Shown one piece after another: positions 23,641 through 36,344 of a stretch of DNA of 64,000 nt; the first letter of the stretch is position 1, and every line of letters begins with the position of its first letter. The DNA is taken from NCBI GenBank assembly GCA_905147135.1, contig LR990049.1:6527428-6591427 (forward strand), read 5' to 3'. The notes under the pieces were generated by a model, which made no database searches, was not told the DNA's origin, and worked only from the letters and a program-made list of their open reading frames with translations. The position numbers and the translations under genes are program-made. This stretch comes from Blastobasis lacticolella (taxonomy: Eukaryota > Arthropoda > Insecta > Lepidoptera > Blastobasidae).

Positions 23641-24647
23641 ATTTAAGCAGCCTACATGATGGTGTTCAACTTGCCACCATCAAGTACCCGGGTAAGAAGT
23701 ATTTAAATCTTATGGCGTGCCCCTCGTTATATCCAAATAACAAATCACACAAAACGACTCTCAGTATATTTTTTATCACTTCCATTATGGTATTAGTTCT
23801 AATAACAATCTGCTTTATCGCTGAACTACTTAACCGTTTTCTAATTATAAAAATGATAAGGATGCTCGATCCGTAGGAACTATTTAAATATTAATAGGCG
23901 ATAATATAATTGGATTAATTTCAGAATCACTTTATTAGTTTTGCTAACTCCATGTTAAATGATATTTCATTAATGCTAATCAATCAATGTTAATAACAAT
24001 ATTAATGGTGATTCTTCCGAAATGAAAGTTTTGAACTTAGTTGAATACTAGCGAATCGCCCCGGCTTCGCATGGGTTTTCTCGGTTTGCTTAGACATACC
24101 CTTAAAAAAGAATCCACTTTTCCGCGGACAAACAAAGTTATAAGACTACGTCTATAAACCTTACTAATAATAGGTACAAATTTTGTCTACTTCGACTAGA
24201 CAGGGAAGTTGCGCCGGCGCCTCCAAGCAGCCATGAACACTGACCCCGGCAAGCAAACCAATTTCGTCGCCCAACAAATCGCCCGAATGAATTGTAAGTT
24301 CGGCGAACATATCCATTGTAATTGTGCTCTGTAGCCGTGATTGCAGCAAGAGTTAACACGTAATACATTACAGTTTGTGTCACAACACAATCAGGCTCCG
24401 TGGACGAATCAGGCGCCGAGCTGTAATCTGGGTTAACAGGGGTCAAACGGCATCACAAATTCCAATACGATATTAGACGTATCTGTGGCGCGAATCAACG
24501 ATTCTAAGGACGCTCTGGTGATGGCCCGGCGCTTCTGAACGCGAGGCTTTCGTGTGTTGGAAGCGGAGGCTTGTCTATTTTAAAGGTTAACTAAATTGGC
24601 TAAAAGATAGTTAGAAGTGTAGTTGTTATTTTTATATACGAATAGGG

Positions 24648-24788
24648 TTACGGGGAGTCCGCTATTACCGGAATACGCAGCGTGGCCTCCCGTAGGGTGG
24701 ACCGACGACGACCTAGTCAAAGTTGCAAGTACCGGCTGGATGCAGATGGCACAGGGCCGACTTCCGACTGATATGATGATGATGAGTC
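24648..24788 (+). mobile_element. RTE-like LINE 3' end with (TGA)n tail
   Basis: The frame reads PPVGWTDDDLVKVASTGWMQ followed by MAQGRLP, the C-terminal part of RTE-like ORFs, and then passes into GATATGATGATGATGAG. It is 5' truncated. It is more diverged than the copy at 2917-3095, but it keeps the tail. Confidence 0.75.
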
Positions 24789-27564
24789 ATCGATTGACGA
24801 TCGGCAAAGCCCTTTGCGGACAGAGCCGTTTTAGTTCCTACTGCTTAGCTAGAATCTACAGCGGTGACGTAAAAAAATACGTATTTACGTAGTTTTGACG
24901 CACAAACAGTGCGAGGGACTAGCTAAGATGATTGTCCCGTATCTAATTAAATTAAGCAAAGTAACACAACCAAGCGGACACGAGGAAACGTTCTTCTATA
25001 GAGCTGCATACATTTTGTTGTTAACGCGATTGGTTGCGTGACCATTCCTGTCCTCAACGTCACATGGTATCATAGTAAGATATACGTACGCGTCAATGAA
25101 CACCCCGATACGTGTAACATTATCATTAACCTTATGAGAACACCACTATAAAACCTCATGAAAACAGTACATAAAAGATTCGCAGTGGGATGTGGCCAAA
25201 TCAGTGGCCGCATTCAATGAGCATAATCAATGTGGCTCATAAACGGCCGGGGCTTCTGACGCAACGGTCAAATGTCCAATTTAAATCTCGCCCGTCTTGA
25301 GTGGTTAAGATTAGAACGTATCGATCGTATATTCCGGTATTGTTTCTATTGCTCGCCTATTGAGGGGGTGGAATTGTTTGGCTCTGTAGTGCCTGCAGTG
25401 TACGTATAAATTTATTAGCTAATTTCAAAATCACAGCCAAGATTATTTATCCTTTAAATCGCGGGCTCCCGCGCAGCGCGAGAGGCCATTGCGCGTTTTC
25501 CGGAAAATGAAGAAAATTTGAATTTCCCGTTTCCGGGTAATTTCCTTTTCTCGATAATTTTTAACAATTATCGATTTAACACAAACATATATGGTCCCAT
25601 AGGTCTCCCATCCCTATAGGTCTCAAATTTGTGCATAAAATTTCCAATACCTATTGGCAATATTGACATCAAGATGTAGGTATTATGATGGCAAATATGA
25701 AGAAACGAAAAAGAAGAAGAAACCTAAAATACCATATCTTTATCGTATATATCTGTCTTAATCGAGTATATTCTTCAAATAACATTAACTTTATTCACAA
25801 TTATCGGTATTCATTATTATTTTATATGATAACAGAATTAATAGATTAACTGTAAACATACCTACAATTTCTGTCCCAACATTATTTCTTCACGCTCAGC
25901 AATTGGTTACAATAGAATGTTACTTTAAATGTAATAGGTAGCTACAATTACTATCTCTATAACGTAACATTTATTTGCAGTTGCGTTCACGGTATTTTTT
26001 CCTCATTTGCATACTACGAATCTACTTTGTTTGTAGCGATAAATGTTCATCATAATTATGTAAATAAATTCATAATCTCATTAAGTTTATACCGTCGGGA
26101 AAGACGTTCGATTTTATGTTGTGACTAGTGAGTGCCCAAATGTGGCAGACACTCACAAGAGTTTAAGGCTAGTGTCCCCCGAGCTTGCGAGTCAGCAGTT
26201 TTATCATATTTTTAATATTATCAATTGCTATCCATGCCAATGACATTTTATAGACGTGATCCAGAAACCAATATCTATGCTTGCTTGTTAGATTTTCGTT
26301 AAAATAGGTCGTATCAAAATTTAACGGGATTTAAATTTGGATGGAAATCTAATAGCCCGTGTAACGTTATGTTAACAGTAACTGTTGTATGGAGCGCGGT
26401 CGGGTGATATCTACTTCTCTTAAGGGCCCTCAACTCAAAACTCACTCACGTCACAAAATCTGAACAATTATCATGATTTTCCGTTTGGCTGTATCTGATT
26501 AGTACCTACATGGTAAAAATAGACGTTCGAGTCTATTTTCAATTTGTAATACACACGTCACGTTCTATATTTATTGGTGATAATAAAATAAATCCAAATA
26601 AAGTAGTAATTCTGTTACGTTTTCTCGCAGAGATTTTTCCTTTGTAGTATTTTGATGTTACTGTGTACCTAAGTTGTTCTAAAGAGAGGGTATTGACCAC
26701 TTTTTGTATATTTACTACTTGAATGGTATAATTTTCAGAACAATAAATCGTTCATTGGAGTTATCTAGACGTTTTATCATTACACTTAAAATTTTACGAT
26801 TGTATAAATTACTTGTCGAATGAGCGATATGGAACTTGTTTATAATTTCAGTAACTTCAATATTTCTTAATCGATGCGATGCCTACATTGTTATGAATAT
26901 TAATGCCGAGATATGTAAACAAGAGTGTGACCGCCGAAATATCAGCCCCATATTTGCCATTCACCATTTCTGGTTTTTCAGCGCCTTATCAAGGACAATG
27001 GTTTCGGACCCAATCGAAATACAGTTAGTCATGAAATTTGAAATATACCGAACGGTTCTTCAACTTCTTGGGCAATCGGATTCACATTGGTCGCACGTTC
27101 GTCGCCTCCGCTGCGCATACGCAAGCGTGCACCACTGGTGCATGAGACTGCACCTCGAATCGCGGAATTATTCTATGTACCGTACTTCTTGTTAGCCGTC
27201 TAGACAAACACTGTTAGTAATAAAATGCGTGGATCAATCGGTTAGCGATGGCTTTGGAGTAGCGTGCGGAATAATGGTGGATGCGTTTAGTGACAGTTTT
27301 CTATATTATTTAGTAATCGTAGCGGGAATTGAATGGCGAAGGAATGAGCATTATGTTTTAATATGAACTAGTGAATCCGGCGCGACTTCGTTCGCGTACA
27401 CCTATTTTCTGGCATATAAACCTTCCTCTTTAATCAATCTGTCTATGTACAGTTTAAAATATCTAAGGATACATAGATACAGACGGCAGAAAGCGACTTT
27501 GTTTTATACTATCTATAAAACAAAAATGATATAAAAGCTATTTAAATTCAGAAAACATAAATTA

Positions 27565-27635
27565 TTGGCGGTGACCACTTTCCATTAGGTGGCCCGCTTA
27601 GATGCTTGTCTGCCGTAAAACATAAAAAATATATC
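27565..27635 (+). mobile_element. Non-LTR retrotransposon 3' tail beside the dve exon
   Basis: It contains TTGGCGGTGACCACTTTCCA and AGGTGGCCCGCTTAGATGC and ends in a short A-rich run. It stops only about 45 bp before the acceptor at 27683, so the likely branch-site region (near CTGATTATAA, 27637-27646) is at or just past its 3' edge. Confidence 0.75.
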
Positions 27636-27683
27636 GCTGATTATAATAAACAAGAAGGCTTACGACAACCTTTTCTCCTCCAG

Positions 27684-27885
27684 AACCTCTCGTCGGAGCT
27701 CCGGCGCAGCAAGACGCCGCCACGCCGCTCGCCGGACGAGCGCGCCCGCCCGCCGTCTGCGCCGGCGCACCACGAGCGTGCACCGCACACACCGCACACG
27801 CCACACGCACCGCATACGCCGCACACGCCGCACCTCTCGCCCAAGAAGGAGGCCTTCAATAATTTGATCAATAAGGGGATTAGTG
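27684..27885 (+). CDS. dve: dve exon: disordered N-terminal region
   Basis: The acceptor TTTTCTCCTCCAG ends at 27683 and the donor GTGAGT starts at 27886. The exon enters in phase 0 and leaves in phase 1. It codes for 67 residues plus one base, opening NLSSELRRSKTPPRRSPDER. An alanine/proline/histidine-rich stretch follows with a HTPHTPHAPHTPHTPH repeat, then LSPKKEAFNNLINKGIS. Its final G joins GC at 57607 to make glycine and continues without a stop into the ULD exon, which is why I assign it to dve. N-terminal tails of SATB-family proteins are poorly conserved and disordered, so homology cannot confirm this part. The SP/TP sites suggest phosphorylation. The exon is markedly GC-rich against AT-rich flanks. 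Confidence 0.75.
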
Positions 27886-28690
27886 GTGAGTTGATATGTT
27901 TGTTTTAAAGATTTTCGAGTTTATTCCATTTTTGATACGGACGACGAACTTCCACTTGTGATAAAACACAATTGCCTTTGAATTTTTTTAACCTCAATAA
28001 TTTAGTTTTTCACGTTTTAAAAAATAGAACATTCGAAATTCAAACATTTATGAGTGGCCAGTAGCGCAGAACTTTCAGTGTGCTCTATGTATGACCTGTA
28101 ACATATTATGGCTAGTGAGGAAGACCTTTGACCTGCAATAAGACAACCGTTCTTCATATAACAATGTGCGATAAAAAATGTCTCCACAATATATAATTCT
28201 ACACACCAACAAACCGAAAAACAAAAACTCGTACATCAACCCTAAACGACTTCAACAGTTGCCATTGCTTGCTTATTTATCAATCGTTGATCCTGCTTTG
28301 TACCGGCACCCGGCATTGGTTGTTGGAGACTTTGTATTTTATTCCTCATAGCCTTTGTATAATGACATTTATGCGCAGTCACGCACCGGACCCTTCCCCT
28401 TTGATCGGGCTCATCTCCAGGTTAATCTATTGCCGCGATGGAATAGTTGATATCTTTAATGTCCATGTTTCTTTGGGCGATCGTTAATTATTTCATTCTT
28501 TGTCTGTATTTAATAATATCTTATTGTATAGGTATTTAGTTTGATAGTTTAGATATATAACTAAGAGAAACTACTGAAGTGATTTCACAAACGCGGGAAA
28601 ACCACGGGGCCCGCTAGCAGCAGACAATACACAGATCTTAGATTTTAGCATAATTTTAGTTATAGATTTATAGACACTGGTCATCTGGTG

Positions 28691-28772
28691 GTCATCTTGG
28701 CGTTAATATTGTCCCGGTTGTGCTCTCGTGCGTGAGCGCCCGGGGTCCGCCTTGACCATGATCCAGGATTTT
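28691..28772 (-). mobile_element. SINE family B, 3' fragment
   Basis: The reverse complement gives GGATCATGGTCAAGGCGGAC and GCACAACCGGGAC, then ends ACGCCAAGATGA. The head is missing. Confidence 0.8.
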
Positions 28773-29154
28773 ATAGATGCTTCTTTGGCTTATCTGAACC
28801 GGTGACGGCGTCGCTATTGTTGACAACAAAGTGACATTTCAGAATGGCGAAAATTCATTATTATATATAATATACAGTGGATAGCATGGACAGGGACGGA
28901 TGGTACATGGCTTATCTCTTCCTGCTACCAAACCACAATGTTGCGATCCGGTTTTAAGGATAAGGTAGTCCTAGTCATGATGAATGTTGGCTTAATCCCG
29001 ATGATAACATAATGTTAATATACTCAGACGTAGTTTCACAAATATGTGAGTGTACCTCACTAATTAATTATTAAATAATTTGTATTAAAGTTATTATCGG
29101 TTTGATTTCTTATTTGCTTTTTAGCACTAGCGTCGTATTAAAATATTGCTTGAA

Positions 29155-29342
29155 TAGACTCTGTCTAAAAAGTAACGCGACTTAGGAACATATAATTAAG
29201 ACGTCCTAAAAGATGAACTAATCAAATCGTATTGTGATTACCAAACTGGTTTTGTTAATTTGTTGATAACAATTATTTGCAATAAATTTTAAAATTTCCA
29301 ATCTTATAATTTCCCGTCGCCTTACTTTTTAGACAGTGTCTA
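29155..29342. mobile_element. TIR element of Tc1/mariner type (MITE), 188 bp
   Basis: The left arm 29156-29181 and right arm 29316-29341 match at 24 of 26 positions when one is reverse-complemented. The shared core is CTGTCTAAAAAGTAA. Both ends begin with TA, the target duplicated by Tc1/mariner elements. The 134-bp interior is AT-rich with no ORF. A nonautonomous element moved by a mariner-like transposase is the best reading. Confidence 0.85.
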
Positions 29343-29346
29343 CCTT

Positions 29347-29367
29347 ATGCACGATCGGTGCATAACA
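29347..29367. repeat. Short palindrome beside the MITE
   Basis: TTATGCAC and GTGCATAA are perfect 8-bp arms around GATCG, five bases outside the right end of the 29155-29342 element. Confidence 0.6.
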
Positions 29368-29879
29368 CATACGTTACTTTGGATATGTCAGTTATGACGT
29401 CCTGTTTCCAATCTTCGTTGTCAACCAAACCTAAACTGTAGTTACGAAATCCGTCATAACGCAACTACACAGGGGCGATGCAACGACTCTAATTCCCTAC
29501 GAATATTCCCTCTGTAATAATTTTCCATTCATTCGTCCTCTTCACGAATCATAATCTCTAAATCTCCGTTGATCTCCTATCTCAGTTCTTCACGTGGGTG
29601 TCCAACTCGTTGTCTCACTCTTCTTTTACCCCTTAAATCTAATCCGGGACATCCCGTCTATAAGGCGAGCACTGTACGTAAGTCGGCGTACACACGCTAC
29701 GGCTGCGATTTCATTGTGCTTAGATATGCTTTATGACGTAATAAATTTATTCATTCATAAGAAAATTGACACTAAAACCGATTTTATGCCTAATAGTGTA
29801 AATTTCATACTGGACATACGAGTTTGATATGTCTGTTAATTACTTATGTGTTTTTAAATATATACTTATACATATAACA

Positions 29880-29966
29880 CCCAGATACATAACCCGGCCG
29901 GAAATCGAACCCGGACCCCTGCATGGCAGACTGGCATGTTAACCAACTGAACCACTCAGGTCGTCT
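29880..29966 (-). mobile_element. SINE family A, head fragment
   Basis: The reverse complement gives the tRNA-like head, with ACCTGAGTGGTTCAGTTGG, GTTAACATGCC and a box B-like GGGTTCGATTTCC. It matches the start of 51341-51600. The body is missing. Confidence 0.8.
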
Positions 29967-32406
29967 TAACCTATGTCTAAAGTCAAGCCACTATTTAAAA
30001 CCTTCATAAAATTGAACCCTAAAACCCGCTAATCGATCTTCCACTCAATCACAGCGCAACGGGTCTACAATAAAATTAATATCACCTTTTTTAATATGAA
30101 ATAAGGCCATTGCCAACGAATCAATACGTAGGTGAATGTACACCCGGCTCCCGGCGCTGCAGGGATCCCGGGATCGCTCTCTGATCCGGATTATCCGGGT
30201 TGGATCAGCCTCGTGTCGCTCGGAGATAAAGCTACCCTACACACGGGGCCATACACGCTCACTCACACACATGTCGTAAAGCCTCGCACACATATTCGAA
30301 GCTCGCACACAAGTCACAGTGATTGATTATAACTGTTATTCAATGACTCGAGGGCTAATGATAAAGTGAAGATTAAATGTGTCTCAGGATAAGAGGCGTA
30401 GATTAAATTGCAAGAAAGTTGATGCTGTATTTAATTGTAACAACGGAGTAATACGAGTGTGCCACGTTGGGCAGTATTACGCACGTAGCGCGATTGCAAG
30501 CCGAGTATAAGGGTAGTGCGTAATGCTGCCGAGTGCGTTATCAATGCTCATGAGTAACATACTTTGTTGTTGGACAAAATTGTGAGGTTAAAAAATATAG
30601 ATAATTGCAGAACAAAAAATTACAATCTTCAATCATTTGTCTATTATAGTGGTCGGCTGGAAGATTTTTTCGAAGAATGGGTCGTGACTTTTTCGCAAAA
30701 CTATATAATAATATATAATGAATTACCGTCATAATTTATAACAGTTGGATTAAAATTGTCTATCTGCAATAAAAATGCTGAAATGGCAGTAAAATGAGAT
30801 AAACACCAAAATTATTAGACATTTAGACACAATACATGAGGCACCGTTGGTTTTAGCAATTCAAAACTATGCTTGAACACATACCTACGTAACATACGTA
30901 AAAAATAATACGTTACAATAAAAAATATAAATCGGCTTATCTTTATAAAACTGGCTTATTCGGACGAAGTAGTGTCAGCAACGATATCATCTAATGTTAA
31001 CATAATTATTAAAGTTTAACTTTTTAAACATAACTTCAACTAATGTTTGAAAACCGTTTAGCTACTTAAATTTAATTTTTACTAAGTAAGCACTTACTTT
31101 TATCTTTAACAATTTAGATTCTAACCTAACCTAGATTTTCCTGGCTATTAAATCTTCTAACATACGCCCTTAAAACCTAAAGCACAATAATCAGGCTATA
31201 CCAACTATTATTCACTTTATCAAAATAAGACATAAAAATTTTAAACATCCAAAAATGCGACCATCGACAAAAATAAACACCATCACAATCCCCATTTTCA
31301 CATACCCTAATCATTTTACCCGTGGCCGCCCTCTGCCGACGCTACCCAGCCGGTAAACCAGGTACGGTTTGACAAAAAGCTATATCTCGACTCGGGGCGT
31401 AATCCGGCGGGCATTGTGCAATCTCTAATCGCGACGAGTCGCCTCCGAATGAAATTAATAATGATTTACATCGGCCGATTACCGCTTAGGCATTTAGCTC
31501 GAGCCGAGCAGCGGCGGACATTGCCGAGATGTGCCGAGGTGGCAGTTTTTATCGTGATACCTGCATATGAAGCCGGACAGGTATGTTATTGATCGATTGT
31601 TAGGGACAGTACTCAATGGTGAACATTTTTCATTTATTTGTGAAACGAATACTTCCAGTGACTTTCTTTCGAAAATGAATAGGTATGTGGCCTGGTGCGA
31701 TTGTAGCTCGTCATAAGAGAACTTTATCATCATTGATTTCATCAATGGAGAAAGACGCATTTTTGTAGAAGAGCGTAACACGGTTCAATAGCTGGATGTC
31801 TCCGTGGTTGAATAATGACATAATCTAGTATAACTTTTTTGCGATCAAATCGATATGTATTTGTATAGCAAATTGTCGAGATTACTTAAGATAAGATAAA
31901 TAGGCAGATACCACGCCGTTGATGAGGACAAATGGGCAATATCGACGCATCGGACTCGCGACCGCAGGTGCGCTCGCTACTAATGTATGCTAATCGGAAT
32001 TCCGATATATCAATATTACGTTTCATAGGTATTAGCAAAAACTAGTAGCGATGCCTAATTATGCCCATCTGTTATTGTGAGCCTTCGAGGTACAGTGAGC
32101 AATTTCTTTGGAGCTGGAATTGCGCCATTTTAATCACCATATTTGTATATTTATCTTCTGGTGGTGGAAACACTTGAGTAATTGCTTGAAACTAAAATGT
32201 TCTATTGAAGACTGCTTAGTACCACGTTAATTAAAATTTTAATTTTTATCCACCAGCTAAAAGTACCGTGAATAACCAAACAACGACGGATACAATAATT
32301 TTGTGAACATTTATAATAAAGGTACTTATTAGTGAATAGATTTTTTTGCTAACTAACTTTACTATTGTCGCAGCTGTTAAGTGTAGATGTAGCCTAAGAT
32401 GTGGCA

Positions 32407-32532
32407 TACAGTCTGGCAAGAAAGTCGCGAAAAGGAACTAGTGCTCTTGCAATAACAAATTTCTGTCAAACTGAGTCTTTTTGCTGTCAATTGGCGTCCT
32501 CAAATTTTTCACGACTAGCTTGCCAGATTGTA
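32407..32532. mobile_element. TIR foldback element (MITE-like), 126 bp
   Basis: The ends TACAGTCTGGCAAG and, in reverse complement, TACAATCTGGCAAG begin arms of about 27 bp with roughly four mismatches. They run on into AGTCGYGAAAA. The interior has no ORF. It fits a small nonautonomous DNA transposon. Confidence 0.75.
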
Positions 32533-35262
32533 CTTGCCCATTAAGTGAGGGTTATGTCACTCAATAGGCCAGATTCCACTTAATTATTGGAAACATGCTA
32601 AAACGTTCGACCGATGGACGAATATACATTCAGCGCAACTGTCCAGACTCTTACCCCACGCACGGCTTCTTCAGACTTGAAGGTCAACCATCCATAGTAA
32701 AAATGTTGATTGTTCACCACCACCTTCTTTCACCCCAAAATTTCATAACTGCACTCCATAATCCAGTTGATAGGCGCAGGAATACTACAATATTTCCACT
32801 CTCGTCGTTCGGTCGGTCCTACGCCAGCTATATTTCATATCGCGACCTCTCGGGCACAATCCAGATCCGTCGGTCCCGTAATCCGACTTAGGCCTGATCC
32901 GTGTTGCATGTATGCGTACCTTTATATGGGGCGCTATAAAGACCTTGATAGCGCCCAAAACTGAATGTGAAAATGGAAATACTATAAATGTCCGATGTCT
33001 GGGAGCGAATTAGAATATGAAAAGAATGATAAAATAGTACAGTATTTTTGGAGAGTCTTTTTTAAACCTTTCTTGATATTTTGTTGTCAGTGGTGGATTC
33101 GGATTTCCGTAGGTACCGAAATCTTTAACTATGAGAACTATAAGATGATTGTCGACTTTGTTAGCCTATTGATTAATCATTCCTGACACCGTCGCCTAAA
33201 TAAATAAAAACAAATTAATGTAGGTGCTAGTAATAAAAATTGAAGTAAAAGTACATAAGTATAATTCTTTCTCTTCCAATTTTATTTCTTTGATCAATAA
33301 TTGTTTCGTTATTGTGTTACCACAGTGTATTTTTATGTTCGTGTAAATTTTATGTAATGTTAATGTTGCTTAAGTTTCTATTCTAATTCAAAATACAGGG
33401 CGACCTATCTTCTTCTGCTGGACCATAATCGAATTGACCAGAGACCAGTTTTTATTAAACAAATGATTGTATAATAAAAACATCAAACCGTAAACCTTTA
33501 ATGTTAATACGGATTAAAGATATGGCTAATGACTGCTAAATATCAAATTTCAACCATTTTTATGCTAAGAAACTATGTGGGTGGTCATCATATTAAAGTT
33601 TATGACACTTTTATGTTGTTTGATAGTTACATTTTATTTACATTTGGAGATATAAAACGTGTTCCTCATTTTAAGTCAATAAGCCAAATTAACTCATATG
33701 TCTGAGCAGTAGAGTCCAGGGTCAATTGTTGCACATTATGAATTTAGGATGTTTCATAGGAACTTTTAGAGATATATTTAAGTAGCTACTTGCTATTAAA
33801 TTAAAAGCTTTCAAACGTAACATAGTTATATACCTAAAACTATTTTTGAAAAATGTCGCTTACGACACTTTCGCTATACTGTGAAATTAATTTCGTCGTA
33901 ACCCTTAACTAAACCCTTTGCTCGACTCCTTCATAGATTACGTCTAAAACTCCATCAAGATACCGATTACCAAGTGGAGGCTGCGCAAGTTATTCAACTA
34001 GATCCGGATTCCCGTAATCCGGACGTAGATGTACCCGGTGGCCGGCGCCGCCGCCTAATCCGTGCTCATCCGGATCAAGACCTCTACTCAGCTCTATGTG
34101 TGCTCTACCTATCTCTACATGTCTCTACATGTCGCAAGCTCCTCACATCTTTGTTAGAGCCCAGGATTTTCAGTTTAGTCATTCTAGTCGGAAGGATTTT
34201 CGGTTTTCCGGACGGATATTTCGTGGTGGATTTTCTAACGTTTTTTTAGTGGTATCGGCCCCTTTTATTGTGCTAGCGGCTTTCGGAAAGCTGTAAAAGT
34301 CTTTAGACATACCTAATATTTTTAAATCATTTGTGGTTTAGTGCAAAACCTCGATGTCGAAGTTTCCCCTAGCTTACAAACAATATCTAGACCAAAAGTC
34401 AGAATAGCGAGAGGCGCGGGGGGCGCGCTACCATCAATCACAATGAGATTATCTCATGCACTTCAGCCCAATTTCAACCATGCACGGGCTTACTTAAAAA
34501 AACAAACAACATTTTCATTTAAAACAGTACCACACAACTCTTCTGACAGCGTAATAGAGACGCAAATCGCATAACACGGCCGTGGGGCAAGCAAAACGGC
34601 CGATAAGCTTGTAACTTCCGATTTAAACATCTTAGCAGTGCGAGTGTGTGTGTATCATAATGCAAATCCTCACGATTATTCCTTTGTGTCGGACATTTAA
34701 TTTGGTTTTACTGTGTGTGAGTGTGTGCGTTTAATCCGTCGGCAACAACTGAGAGGGGCAATCAGCTGAGCCGTTGATCAATCGATAAAAAATCGAGATG
34801 TGGACAAATAAGCTGGCGGGCGCGGCGGCGGATCATCCGCGCCATTTGTCAAGATCAGCCGCGGCGGCCGTGGGCCCAGGTTGCCTCCCTGGGGAACGCT
34901 TCGTGTGGAAACCGCTGATGGATTGAGAAACATAATTTCGTCTTTGCACTCGGGTTTAATATGATGCGGATATCCATACGCTACTGAGTAATTACTAAAT
35001 AGGTGTTCAGTAAGTTTTATTTTTGGGATTTCATTAAACATTATTTTAATAAAGCTCTGGTAAAGTCACATTTATCGTGGTTTTGTTCTTGCATATATCA
35101 TAAATTTGAAAATCGTATTCTATCGGAATCCATACTTTCCGTGAAGACGTCGACCTCGAATAACACTAATCATTGCAAATATTGTAGAAACGCAAAAATA
35201 CAACTGCACTGATGAGATAATTTTTCAATTCTTCACGATTAGTGGATAAATATGCCAATTTA

Positions 35263-35310
35263 ATTTGCATTATTACTTTAACTCCGATGTCGGCCTGTTA
35301 GTATTTGCAT
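35263..35310. promoter_or_regulatory. Paired POU octamers (candidate regulatory site)
   Basis: ATTTGCAT occurs at 35263-35270 and again at 35303-35310, 40 bp apart in the same orientation. Both lie in a non-repetitive stretch with several TAAT and GGATAA motifs. ATTTGCAT is the octamer bound by POU-domain factors. That it works here is inferred. Confidence 0.3.
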
Positions 35311-36047
35311 GTCGGATAATTACGAGATGCTGTTAGCAGCCTACATTGATGTTTCCACGCCACTAGAGCCGTGTTTCCAGTCGGTTTCAATAGGCGGGAG
35401 GTATACGCCATTGTTTAAACCACAATAAAAACCCTACAAGTGAAGCAAAGGGCCTGCCTTCCCCGTGTAATCGGGTACCGTCTGGCTTGAGGGCGCGCCC
35501 TTAACAAAATCTTAATCCCTCAAAGGGCTAGCAATATTATCTTATTACCCTCGCAAGAAATAAACCTTTAATTCGCGACGCTTATGAAATATAACCGGTT
35601 GTTATGACGTGGAAGGAAATTGCGTTGTATTACGGCTAACAGTGTTAAGTTTTTTATTTATTTTATGTGTTTAAATTTTAAATACTACCTCGTAATGGTA
35701 AATAGCGATAAAGCGCCGCAATTTGTTATTCTCATTTTAACATAATCATTTTGTGTCTAAATCATTTCTTATCTTAAATTGTACAATATCTACGGCGACG
35801 TAAGTACCCAAATAACCTAAGCACACGAGAACGCTATGGCATGTTTCTACTGTATTAGTATGGCCGAAGCGAAAATCACGCTTAACATATTTACAATAGC
35901 GACTTATTAGACACCAATAAGACGATTCAAACAAATAGATTAGGACACGTCACCTCGCACTATTTATAAGAAGTCCATATCGTATACTCACTGAAATAAC
36001 GATCCGTTGATCAAAATCATACCGTACGCTTAAAACTTTGCATCTGA

Positions 36048-36150
36048 CTAACCAAGGCCGAGTGAATAGGCTGTTGTAGACACGTATGCAACATCTTCGG
36101 CCGCATTGTCACTTACATAGGTGAGATAGCAGTCTAATATAAAATAAAAG
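36048..36150 (+). mobile_element. Non-LTR retrotransposon 3' tail, third type
   Basis: It contains CCGAGTGAATAGGCTG, CTTCGGCCGCATTGTCACTT and GGTGAGATAGCAGTC, ending in an A-rich stretch. It is kin to 19205-19280 and 51940-52020. Confidence 0.65.
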
Positions 36151-36194
36151 CCCTGCCATAGAGCAATGAACTAGACTATAACCCCTTCCATACA

Positions 36195-36290
36195 ATACTT
36201 CCCGGTGTTGCTGATGTCCATAGTGACCACTTTCCATCAGGCGGCCCTCTTGCTTGTTTGTCTGCTGTATAACATCAAAAATATACAGCA
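36195..36290 (+). mobile_element. Non-LTR retrotransposon 3' tail, first type
   Basis: It contains GGTGTTGCTGATGTCCATAG, GTGACCACTTTCCATCAGGC and CTTGCTTGTTTGTCTGC, then A-rich sequence. It corresponds to the end of the element at 53773-53965. Confidence 0.75.
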
Positions 36291-36344
36291 AATAACTAAA
36301 CTATTTCCGAAAACATCGTACCTTCTAGCTATAAGTAAAGGAAA

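Larger units (their letters stand above)
13677..27683 (+). other. dve: Putative dve intron 1 (~14 kb)
   Basis: No exon was recognised in this interval. It holds the GGATTA cluster at 15.1-15.3 kb, a GC-rich CpG block at about 15380-15640 and the repeats listed separately. Long unassigned AT-rich stretches are 18840-19200, 19700-22740 and 24790-27560. The 24130-24450 stretch is open in several minus frames without resembling a protein and may be conserved noncoding DNA. Confidence 0.5.

Noticed and set aside
26836..27195. 119-codon + frame
   Set aside because: AT-rich, no motif, no splice or promoter context. One such frame is expected by chance in 64 kb read in six frames.
27598..27871. Minus-strand frames of 70-76 codons, cysteine/glycine-rich
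   Set aside because: They are the complement of the HTP-coding repeat of the dve exon.
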